From contig JAJDWX010000042.1 in assembly GCA_022825385.1 (NCBI GenBank), forward strand, positions 49,071 through 113,070: a stretch of DNA of 64,000 nucleotides, in the 5' to 3' direction. The translations under genes and the position numbers were made by a program. The DNA comes from Rhodothermales bacterium (lineage in GTDB: Bacteria; Bacteroidota; Rhodothermia; Rhodothermales; VXPQ01). Every line of letters begins with the position of its first letter. The stretch's first letter is position 1. The notes under the pieces were generated by a model. The model saw nothing but the letters and a program-made list of their open reading frames with translations, made no database searches and was not told where the DNA came from. This document shows, in pieces, positions 1 through 6,944 of the stretch.

Positions 1-1
1 G

Positions 2-211
2 GACGCCTGGACGCCCGCGCTGCCGTCCGTCCTCGCGCTGGGCAGCGAGGCGCACGGGATTTCCCCGGCTGTTCGGGAGCGCATTACCGAGCGGGTGCTT
101 ATTCCGGGCCAGCCCCGCCAGGCCGAAAAACCGGGATCGCGCGGGGTCGAGTCGCTGAACGCCGCCGTGGCCGCGGGCATTTTGCTGCATGCCTGGGCGC
201 GGATAACCTGA
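2..211 (+). CDS. TrmH/SpoU-family RNA 2'-O-methyltransferase, C-terminal end (partial)
   Basis: The frame is open from the window edge and stops at TGA 209-211, leaving 69 C-terminal residues. LALGSEAHGIS matches motif 2, and the VLIPG stretch followed by ESLNAAVAAGILLHAW matches motif 3, of SpoU/TrmH (SPOUT) RNA methyltransferases. These motifs build the trefoil knot that binds S-adenosylmethionine. The family transfers a methyl group to a ribose 2'-OH in tRNA or rRNA. Because the RNA-binding N-terminus lies outside the window, the exact substrate (tRNA position 18 or 34, or 23S rRNA) cannot be told. Confidence 0.85.
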   Translation, partial: DAWTPALPSVLALGSEAHGISPAVRERITERVLIPGQPRQAEKPGSRGVESLNAAVAAGILLHAWARIT

Positions 212-289
212 AGCGGTTTTCATCAGAAAATCCTATATTGCAGGGCTGAGCGAATTCTCCAAACCATACGAACCGAGGAAACAAGGAAT

Positions 290-1444
290 ATGAAAATCGG
301 CATACTGACCGGGGGCGGCGACGTGCCTGGCCTGAACCCCTGCATCAAGGCGGTTGCCCTGCGGGGCATGGAGCAAGGAAACGAAGTCGTTGGCATTCGG
401 CGCGGATGGGGCGGTTTGCTCTGGATGGACCGGAATGACCCGGCCACGATAGACAAGTATACGGTCGCGCTGGATTTTCCAACCGTACGCAAGATCGACC
501 GCAGCGGCGGCACCGTGCTCCATACGAGCCGCGTCAATCCGGGTCGCGTGTCGCCGAACGACGTGCCTGGTTTTTTGCAGGGAACCGCCGAGGCGACAGC
601 GGAGGGCACGTTCGATTTTACGGCCCATGCGATCGCGAATCTGAAGCATCTTGGCATAGACATGCTCATTCCCATCGGGGGAGACGATACGCTGAGTTAC
701 GGCGAACGCCTGCATCGGGAAGGGTTTCCGGTCGTGGCCATTCCCAAGACGATGGACAACGACGTATACGGCACGGATTATTGCATCGGGTTCGGGACGG
801 CGGTTACCCGGAGCGTCAAATTCATTCACCAGCTTCGCACCAGCACGGGTTCCCATGAGCGCATCGCGGTGATCGAACTTTTCGGAAGAAATTCGGGCCA
901 AACCAGCCTCATCAGCTCGTATCTCGCCGGGGTAGACCGGGCGCTGATCTCCGAGGTGCCGTTCGATCCGGAGAAACTGGCGGGCCTCGTCATGGAAGAC
1001 AAGCGCGCCAATCCAAGCAGGTACGCCATGGTGACGATCAGCGAGGGCGCGTATATGATCGGGGGCGAGGTGATAGAAAGCGGGGAAGCCGATCCGTACG
1101 GGCACCGGAAGCTGGGCGGCATCGGAGAAGCCACGGGCGCGGCGCTGAGCAAGATTACGGGCGAGAAGATTGTGTTGCAGTCCTTTGCGTACCTGATGCG
1201 CTCGGGTCCGCCCGACGCGCTCGACCTGATGGTCGGCCTGAACTACGCCAACATGGCGATGGACCTGCTCGGAGGCGGCGCCAGCGGCAGGATGGTGGCC
1301 TTGCGGGGCGGCGTGTACACGCACATTCCCATGGACGAGGTCACCACGGGCGTGAAGCGCGTGGACGTGGAAGAACTCTACGACCTGGACGCCTATCGTC
1401 CGAAGGTGCACCATGTGCTGAACAAGCCCATGTTCCTGTATTGA
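290..1444 (+). CDS. 6-phosphofructokinase, probably pyrophosphate-dependent
   Basis: This 384-residue protein phosphorylates fructose 6-phosphate to fructose 1,6-bisphosphate in glycolysis. The phosphofructokinase fold is marked by GGGDVPGLN near residue 8, [12 protein letters not shown] at 128-139, PKTMDND at 152-158 and [11 protein letters not shown] just after. ATP-dependent enzymes normally have GGDGS and PGTIDND at these two places. Asp in the GGDD motif and Lys in PKT are the residues known to mark pyrophosphate-dependent enzymes, so PPi use is likely, which would make the step reversible. The ATG at 290 follows the purine-rich GAGGAAACAAGGAA. An SDR gene follows about 70 bases downstream. 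Family membership is certain; the phosphoryl donor is inferred. Confidence 0.93.
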   Translation: MKIGILTGGGDVPGLNPCIKAVALRGMEQGNEVVGIRRGWGGLLWMDRNDPATIDKYTVALDFPTVRKIDRSGGTVLHTSRVNPGRVSPNDVPGFLQGTAEATAEGTFDFTAHAIANLKHLGIDMLIPIGGDDTLSYGERLHREGFPVVAIPKTMDNDVYGTDYCIGFGTAVTRSVKFIHQLRTSTGSHERIAVIELFGRNSGQTSLISSYLAGVDRALISEVPFDPEKLAGLVMEDKRANPSRYAMVTISEGAYMIGGEVIESGEADPYGHRKLGGIGEATGAALSKITGEKIVLQSFAYLMRSGPPDALDLMVGLNYANMAMDLLGGGASGRMVALRGGVYTHIPMDEVTTGVKRVDVEELYDLDAYRPKVHHVLNKPMFLY

Positions 1445-1514
1445 GGCGAGGGCGCGCCGGTCGAACAGATCTTCGACCCGCGTACGCCGCCGGGGCGTGG
1501 CGTCCGATAACGCT

Positions 1515-2294
1515 ATGGGACAACTGGTCAAGGATAAGGTCATCCTCGTTACCGGCTCGACGACGGGCATCGGGGAATACGCCGCCCGCCGCATTGTCGC
1601 CGAGGGCGGAAAGGTCATGATTCATGGGCGGAACGCCCGCCGCGCCGCGGCGCTTGCGGAAGAACTGGGTGCCGCCGCCGATTTTGCGCTGGGCGATTTG
1701 CAGGATCCGGCGGTGGCCGCGCATCTGGTCGAGGCTGCCGCCGAGCGATTCGGGCGCCTGGACGCGCTTGTGAACAATGCGGCGCTTCTGACGCGCTCCA
1801 GTCTTGATACGGCGTCGGTCGAACTTTTCGACCGGCAAGTCGCCGTGAATTTGCGGGCGCCGCTGCTGCTTGCGCAGGCTGCCGTATCCCGGTTCAGGAA
1901 ACAGGGGGGCGGGGGCCATATCCTGAACGTGGGCTCCATCAATGCGCTGGGCGGCGAGCGCAATCTCCTGGTCTATTCGATGACGAAAGGGGGCCTCATG
2001 ACGATGACGCGCAACCTTTCGGCGTATCTGGCCAGCGAGGGCATCCGCGTCAATCAAATCAACGCCGGCTGGACGCTTACGGAAAACGAGAAAAAGATCA
2101 AAGTCGAGGACGGGTCCGAAGAAGGCTGGTGGGAGCGCATTCCGCTCGAACATGCGCCATCCGGTCGCATTTTCGCTCCCGAAGAAGCGGCGGCGCACAT
2201 TGTGTTCTGGCTTTCGGATCAGGCGGGGCCCGTCAATGGCTCCGTTTTCGAAATCGAGCAGTGGCCGCTCGTGGGGCAGAACGCGTCCAAGTAG
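1515..2294 (+). CDS. SDR-family NAD(P)-dependent oxidoreductase
   Basis: A classical short-chain dehydrogenase of 259 residues from ATG 1515; a GTG at 1497 would add six residues. The Rossmann motif TGSTTGIG is near the N-terminus, NNAA follows at the end of beta-4, and the catalytic set is Ser in VGSINAL plus YSMTKGG. A short insert (KKIKVEDGSEEGWWERIPLEHA) sits in the substrate lid before the C-terminus, so the substrate cannot be read from family knowledge. It lies just after the phosphofructokinase gene on the same strand and is followed by a good intrinsic terminator, so the two may form one transcript, though a metabolic link is not evident. Confidence 0.88.
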   Translation: MGQLVKDKVILVTGSTTGIGEYAARRIVAEGGKVMIHGRNARRAAALAEELGAAADFALGDLQDPAVAAHLVEAAAERFGRLDALVNNAALLTRSSLDTASVELFDRQVAVNLRAPLLLAQAAVSRFRKQGGGGHILNVGSINALGGERNLLVYSMTKGGLMTMTRNLSAYLASEGIRVNQINAGWTLTENEKKIKVEDGSEEGWWERIPLEHAPSGRIFAPEEAAAHIVFWLSDQAGPVNGSVFEIEQWPLVGQNASK

Positions 2295-2358
2295 CCGCGC
2301 CTGTTCGCCGCATTTTTCCGAAGCGCCCTGCGGACGCAGGGCCGCCCGCCCGGATATA

Positions 2359-2404
2359 CCCCCGATTCCTGAGGAAAATATGCAAGATCGGGGTTGTTTT
2401 TTTA
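2359..2404 (+). terminator. Intrinsic terminator after the SDR gene
   Basis: CCCCGAT at 2360-2366 pairs with ATCGGGG at 2387-2393 (7 bp, 20-base loop), followed directly by a T-rich run TTGTTTTTTT. It sits about 65 bases after the SDR stop and just before the A+T-rich leader of the hipB-like gene, so it separates the two transcription units. Confidence 0.6.
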
Positions 2405-2446
2405 TAATGTTTTATATAATTTACAATAAGAAACATATTATTCATT
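2402..2446 (+). promoter_or_regulatory. A+T-rich promoter/operator candidate for the hipB-hipA pair
   Basis: A sharp A+T-rich block stands out from the G+C-rich flanks. It contains TATAAT at 2403-2408 and an imperfect inverted repeat, ATAATGTTT (2405-2413) against AAACATATTAT (2431-2441). HipB-type antitoxins bind inverted repeats over their own promoter, so this is a plausible autoregulatory site. The pairing has a two-base bulge, and no transcription data exist, so this is only a candidate. Confidence 0.35.
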
Positions 2447-2481
2447 ACATAAGACAAATGAAATCTGCCGCAAACCATACC

Positions 2482-2790
2482 ATGCCCCGTGTCGCTCGGG
2501 AAAGCCTGGCCAAACTTGGCGAAGATATTGCCGTGGCCCGCAAAAAGCGCCGAATATCCACCGTTTCCATGGCGGAGCGCGCTTTTATAAGCCGGGGTAC
2601 GCTTTACAAACTGGAGCGAGGCGATCCCAGCGTATCCATGGGCATGTACGCCACCGTACTCGCTATTCTTGGTTTGGCCGAAGGATTGGGGAATGTGGCT
2701 GATCGTCGGGACGATACGCTTGGACTGGACGTCGAGGAAGACCGCCTGCCCAGGCGCATCGCGTACCCCCGTCGCCGGAAACGCCCATGA
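2482..2790 (+). CDS. HipB-like antitoxin, XRE-family helix-turn-helix protein
   Basis: From ATG 2482 this is a 102-residue protein; in-frame ATGs at 2407 and 2458 are alternatives, but those start inside the A+T-rich leader. The helix-turn-helix is in the segment LGEDIAVARKKRRIS to SRGTLYKLERGDPSVSMG, matching XRE/Cro repressors that act as type II antitoxins. The tail is basic (RIAYPRRRKRP). Its stop overlaps the start of the hipA-like gene by four bases (ATGA at 2787-2790), the usual translational coupling of such pairs. It is expected to bind and neutralise the HipA kinase and to repress its own promoter. Confidence 0.85.
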   Translation: MPRVARESLAKLGEDIAVARKKRRISTVSMAERAFISRGTLYKLERGDPSVSMGMYATVLAILGLAEGLGNVADRRDDTLGLDVEEDRLPRRIAYPRRRKRP

Positions 2791-4004
2791 GCGATGCCAT
2801 TGAGGTGCATATCGACTGTGGCGAGCAAACCTGTCTGGTCGGGTGGTGCCGTTACTTTGGCCGGCGCGGAAGGCCCAGTTCGGTTTTTGAATATGCAAAC
2901 GAATGGCTGACCAGGCCGAATGCCTTCGCCATCGATCCGGCGAATCTGCCGCTTCAAACCGGTCCGTTTTATACTTCGTCGGAAAAATCGGCGTTGCCGG
3001 GTGCGCTGCGCGATACCGCGCCCGACCGCTGGGGGCGATTGCTTGCCCGGCGCGCGCTTCGCAAGCAAGGTCGGTCGCGCACGCTGTCGGAAATCGATTA
3101 CTTGCTTGCCATTACAGACAGGGCCCGCACCGGTGCCCTGCGTTACCGCCGCGAGGGAGAAGAGGCTTTCGACCAGGGCCAAACAACTGGGCGCGTACCG
3201 CCCGTTTTCCGCTTATCGGCGCTGCTGAACGCCGCCGACGCCATTCATGGCCATACCGAGGAGGCAGAAGACATACGGTTGTTGTTGCATGCAGGCTCGC
3301 CCATTGGCGGCGCTCGCCCAAAATCGGTCGTCGAGGACAAGGACGGCGCCTTGTCCATTGCCAAGTTTCCCAAGCCCGACGATTTGCGCAGCATTCCGCA
3401 TGGAGAAGTACTGGCCATGACACTGGCCCGCCAGGCCGGAATACGGGTTTCGGAGGCTCGCCTGGAGGATGTCGCCGGAAGGCCAGTCGCGCTTATAAAA
3501 CGGTTTGACAGATGCGGCCGGCGACGCATTCCGTTTTTGTCGGCTATGAGTTTGTTGGGCCTTCAGGATGGCGACGTCGCCACATACATAGACATTGCCG
3601 AATGCCTTCGCGTTTGGTCCAGCGCCCCAACCGAAGACCTGCACGAATTGTGGCGGCGGATCGTATTCAATGTCTTGGTTGGCAACCTCGACGATCATTT
3701 GCGCAACCACGGATTCCTGTACGACGGGCGGGGGGCGTGGCGTCTGGCGCCCGCCTACGATCTCAATCCGGTGCCTGTAGAGGAGAAAGCGCGGGAATTG
3801 ACCACCTGGATTTCGGAAGAAGGGCCGGAGGCGAGCGTGGAGCAAGCCCGCAGGGCCGCTTCGCATTTTGCCTTGAAAAGCGATCAGGCGGATACTATTC
3901 TCGCCGAGGTGTCGGCGGCGCTGAAAAACTGGCGCAAGATTGCGCGACAATTGGGCATGTGCGCGCCGGACATCGGCGCGTACGCTTCGGCGTTTGGAGA
4001 ATAA
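2787..4004 (+). CDS. HipA-like serine/threonine kinase toxin
   Basis: This 405-residue protein has the full HipA layout. The N-terminal subdomain contains TAPDRWGRLLARRAL. The glycine-rich loop SPIGGARPKS follows near residue 175, then IAKFPK with the ATP-binding Lys, the catalytic loop GNLDDHLRNHGF and the metal-binding AYDLNPVP. HipA-family toxins phosphorylate translation factors such as glutamyl-tRNA synthetase and cause growth arrest. No key residue appears lost, so the toxin is probably active. The pair stands alone between metabolic genes and the sigma/FecR module, with no transposase nearby. The actual target is unknown. Confidence 0.9.
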   Translation: MSDAIEVHIDCGEQTCLVGWCRYFGRRGRPSSVFEYANEWLTRPNAFAIDPANLPLQTGPFYTSSEKSALPGALRDTAPDRWGRLLARRALRKQGRSRTLSEIDYLLAITDRARTGALRYRREGEEAFDQGQTTGRVPPVFRLSALLNAADAIHGHTEEAEDIRLLLHAGSPIGGARPKSVVEDKDGALSIAKFPKPDDLRSIPHGEVLAMTLARQAGIRVSEARLEDVAGRPVALIKRFDRCGRRRIPFLSAMSLLGLQDGDVATYIDIAECLRVWSSAPTEDLHELWRRIVFNVLVGNLDDHLRNHGFLYDGRGAWRLAPAYDLNPVPVEEKARELTTWISEEGPEASVEQARRAASHFALKSDQADTILAEVSAALKNWRKIARQLGMCAPDIGAYASAFGE

Positions 4005-4179
4005 CGACGCCCTGCTCCTTACCGCCGACGAAGCGCTCCGTTGTATTGCGCGGCGCCGCAACGCGTGAGGGGCGTCGCCCGCTTTGCTTCGTCGCAAAAC
4101 AAGACAGGCGTTGCCCGGTTAGTATCTTCTGTTTGCGCCCTTTTCATCGCGTTGTATCGTTCTTGCAGGTATTTCCGAT

Positions 4180-4725
4180 TTGTCCAGACACCGTTCCATA
4201 GACGCCGCTCTCGTTCTGCAAGCGCGGGACGGCGACGATGCGGCGTTCGAGGCGATCGTGAAACAACTCGATCCTGTGTTGCGCGCCTGGTTCGTATCGC
4301 GGATCGGGCAGCGGGCGGCCGTGGACGATCTGGTGCAGAACACGCTGCTGCGTCTGCACCGGAGTCTCCCGGATTTGCAGGACCCCGAGCGGTTGCAGGC
4401 GTTTGCTATGAAGGCGGCGCTGTTCGAAACGCAGGATTACTATCGGGGGCGCTATGGTCCCCGGGAATACCTTGCGGAGCCGGATGCTTTGTCGGCATGG
4501 AGCGAGGCGGTTCCGGAGGCGGACCTGCGCCTCGACGCGGAGCAAGCGCTGAGCCTGCTCGGCGAGAAGGCGCGTACGATTCTGGAAATGCGCGAATACG
4601 GCTATCGCTATGCGGAAATCGCCCGCTCGCTCGGCACCACGGAAGCCGCCGTGAAAATGCAGGTGCAGCGCGCGCTTCGCAAGCTGCGCAAGGCGCTTGA
4701 AGAATCGCCCGGAGGAGACGCCTGA
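4180..4725 (+). CDS. ECF-family RNA polymerase sigma factor
   Basis: A 181-residue sigma-70-family protein with region 2 in the first 80 residues (AAVDDLVQNTLLRLHRSL resembles the -10 recognition helix area). Region 4 is near 130-170, where YRYAEIARSLGTTEAAVKMQVQRALRKL is the helix-turn-helix. The TTG start at 4180 is chosen because no in-frame ATG gives the complete region 2. A FecR-type anti-sigma gene begins about 160 bases downstream, followed by an outer-membrane protein, a TonB-dependent receptor and a lipoprotein. This is the usual surface-signalling arrangement, in which substrate binding at the receptor frees the sigma factor. Confidence 0.9.
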   Translation: MSRHRSIDAALVLQARDGDDAAFEAIVKQLDPVLRAWFVSRIGQRAAVDDLVQNTLLRLHRSLPDLQDPERLQAFAMKAALFETQDYYRGRYGPREYLAEPDALSAWSEAVPEADLRLDAEQALSLLGEKARTILEMREYGYRYAEIARSLGTTEAAVKMQVQRALRKLRKALEESPGGDA

Positions 4726-4884
4726 TTCGCCGCGCGCCCGGACGGCGCTCCGCCCGTTTCGCTCCATGGGCAATTTTCTGTACGCTCCGGCCCGTTTTTT
4801 TCTTTCAGGCAGCGCGTTACTTTTTCGATCTCCACAGCGGCTTAACAGAAAGTCAACGCACCGCTCTATGCCCGCATTTGATTC

Positions 4885-6114
4885 GTGCCTTCGTCGTTCG
4901 AACATATTGCCGCCATCGCATTGTATTGCGACCTGACCCCGGAACGGGCCATGGAATTGCAAGATATTATGGCCTCCGATCCTGCTACCCTTGCGCTCTT
5001 CCGGGAATGGCGCGCCGTACGTACGTTGCTGGCCCGCGAAGTCGGGCGGGCAGACGCGAATTTGGGGGAATTCGCTCTGTTCGCAATGTACGAATGCGGG
5101 CGAGCGGATGCGTTGACCGATTCCGAACGGTCCCGGGCCGAAGAAGTCGCGCCGGCGTTTCGGCGCATGCTTGCGAATAGCCCCGGCATGGCGGCCGTAG
5201 CCGGCGACATACGCCGCGACATGGAGGACTTCGAGGCGCACTGGGCGTCCTGGTTCGCGCCGGAAGCGCCTTCTCTGTCGCGTGCGTTTTCTGTCCGCGC
5301 CGTTCCGTCCGTTCGCGCAGACCGCTCCGCCCGCCCCGCCCGTCCTCTTCAGCGCGTAGCCGCTTCCGGGTCGCGGCGGCGCTTTTTGCAGGCGGGCGTC
5401 GGCCTCGTAGCCGCCGCGTTGCTCGCTGCGCTGGGGGTTTTTCTGTGGCCGTCCGCTTTGCCGGACGTCGTAACGATTCAGACCGCCGCCGCAGAGGTTC
5501 GCCTGGTCGAGTTGCCCGACGGCTCCGTCGCGCGCCTACTCGGCGATTCCCGCGTAACGTATTCGCCCGCCGGGACGAGCCCGGAATGGGCGCGCAGCAT
5601 AGCCTTCGAGGGCCGGGCCTTTTTCGATATTGCGCCGCGCGACGATGCGTTCCTGCTGGTTACGCCGGATGCGGAGGTCGCCGTGCTTGGCACGTCCTTT
5701 GGGGCGCATACCGCCGACGACGGGACGGAAATCGTGCTGGTCGAAGGCAAGGTGCGGATGCGCGCCCGTTATGGCGCAGACGGCGCGGACCCGTCCGTTG
5801 TGCTCGGTCCCGGCCAGATGAGCCGCATGGCGGCGGGCGTTCCCTCCGATCCGGTATCCGTGCGGGTTCATGAACGGCTTGCCTGGACGGGGCTGTTCCT
5901 GTTTCGTACTACGCCGGTGCGCGACATCCTTCCGGTGCTTTCCGCGCACTACGGCGCGGCGATTTCGGCGGAGGAATCCTTGCTCGACGAACAGGTAACG
6001 GGCCGGTTCGCGCAGGACGAACCGCTGGCCGAAACGCTGGACATCGTTGCGCTGGCTATCGGCGCTGCGGTCGAGGCGGACGCCGCAGGATACCGCATCG
6101 TATCTTCCCGCTGA
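4885..6114 (+). CDS. FecR-family anti-sigma factor / signal transducer
   Basis: About 409 residues from the GTG at 4885. The cytoplasmic N-terminal part ends in a basic stretch (GSRRRFLQAG) just before a single membrane helix, GVGLVAAALLAALGVFLW, near residues 170-190. The periplasmic part carries the FecR domain, with LPDGSVARLLGDSRVTY, EGRAFFDIAPRDDAF and VAVLGTSFGAHT, and ends in a segment typical of FecR tails that contact the receptor's N-terminal domain. It is expected to hold the upstream ECF sigma factor and release it on a receptor signal. The N-terminal sigma-binding region is long for the family, so the start is less certain than the identity. Confidence 0.88.
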   Translation: MPSSFEHIAAIALYCDLTPERAMELQDIMASDPATLALFREWRAVRTLLAREVGRADANLGEFALFAMYECGRADALTDSERSRAEEVAPAFRRMLANSPGMAAVAGDIRRDMEDFEAHWASWFAPEAPSLSRAFSVRAVPSVRADRSARPARPLQRVAASGSRRRFLQAGVGLVAAALLAALGVFLWPSALPDVVTIQTAAAEVRLVELPDGSVARLLGDSRVTYSPAGTSPEWARSIAFEGRAFFDIAPRDDAFLLVTPDAEVAVLGTSFGAHTADDGTEIVLVEGKVRMRARYGADGADPSVVLGPGQMSRMAAGVPSDPVSVRVHERLAWTGLFLFRTTPVRDILPVLSAHYGAAISAEESLLDEQVTGRFAQDEPLAETLDIVALAIGAAVEADAAGYRIVSSR

Positions 6115-6227
6115 GCCGCCAGCTTTTTTGATTGAGCGGTTGCCTTGGGCTCGGGGCGATTTGCATTCCGCTCAGAAAATTTTCCGGGGACTTGACCTTG
6201 CTGTTTCCGTAACTGCATCATTGTGGC

Positions 6228-6833
6228 ATGTATCGCGTTCGTATTTTGCCCGTTTTTTTCGTTCTGATCTTGTTTCCGGCCTCGGTCCAGTCCCAGGAGA
6301 TGCGAAAGGAATACTTTTTTTCTATTTCCGCCGGGTCTGAATCTTCCATCGTGCGTCTGAAATCTCCCCTTGAACTGGGCAGTGTGCCCCCTGATCAGGT
6401 AAAATACGATTATACCAGTCGCCTGAATCCTCTTCTGACGCTTAATCTGAAGGTTGCCGACGGCATTCACGCCGTGTCCCAGGTAACCTTTACCAGAATA
6501 ACGGAGCCGCTTCTTGGGGCCTCTTCCTTCACGCAAATATGGACTATTATGGGAGGCGTCAGATTGCAGAGTAAAGGCTCTCCTTTGTATCTGAACTTGC
6601 TTGGCGGATTAAATACGCATGTGTACGATATACAGAGACTCAGTTCGCCAGAAGCGCTTGTGTCCAGATCGCGAAGTTTCGTTCTTGGCGGAAACGCCAA
6701 TCTTTCCCTGATGACTTTGCCGAACGGAAAGTTTTTTGTTTCCGCGGGCGCCAGGCGCGCGTTTCATGAAGACACCGGATATGTTTCCTATTATGTTCGG
6801 GCGGGCCTGGAAATCGTTTTGATTCGCCAGTGA
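6228..6833 (+). CDS. Hypothetical secreted protein, probable small outer-membrane beta-barrel
   Basis: A 201-residue protein with a clear signal peptide (MYRVRILPVFFVLILFPASVQSQ). The mature part is a series of alternating polar/hydrophobic strands such as YFFSISAGSES, LNPLLTLNLKVADG, HAVSQVTFTRI and FFVSAGARRAF, and ends in RAGLEIVLIRQ. This is what an 8- to 10-stranded outer-membrane barrel looks like, but no named family is recognised. It lies between the FecR and TonB-receptor genes on the same strand, so it may belong to the same envelope regulon. Base composition is slightly less G+C-rich than its neighbours. Confidence 0.6.
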   Translation: MYRVRILPVFFVLILFPASVQSQEMRKEYFFSISAGSESSIVRLKSPLELGSVPPDQVKYDYTSRLNPLLTLNLKVADGIHAVSQVTFTRITEPLLGASSFTQIWTIMGGVRLQSKGSPLYLNLLGGLNTHVYDIQRLSSPEALVSRSRSFVLGGNANLSLMTLPNGKFFVSAGARRAFHEDTGYVSYYVRAGLEIVLIRQ

Positions 6834-6944
6834 AAGTAGCAGTCCCGCGGATTTTCGAGGGCGGGACGCCTTCGTTCCCGGAAGGCTTTTTGCGAAAAGG
6901 GCGCGGAAAGTGTCGCGTCCGGGGGGAAATCGGTATCTTGGGGC

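Noticed and set aside
4005..4077. 8-bp inverted repeat after hipA (CGACGCCC/GGGCGTCG) as a terminator
   Set aside because: The loop would be 57 bases and no T-run follows.
6192..6221. TTGACC with a weak -10 upstream of the 201-residue protein gene
   Set aside because: The -10 part (CATCAT) fits poorly, so I do not list it as a promoter.
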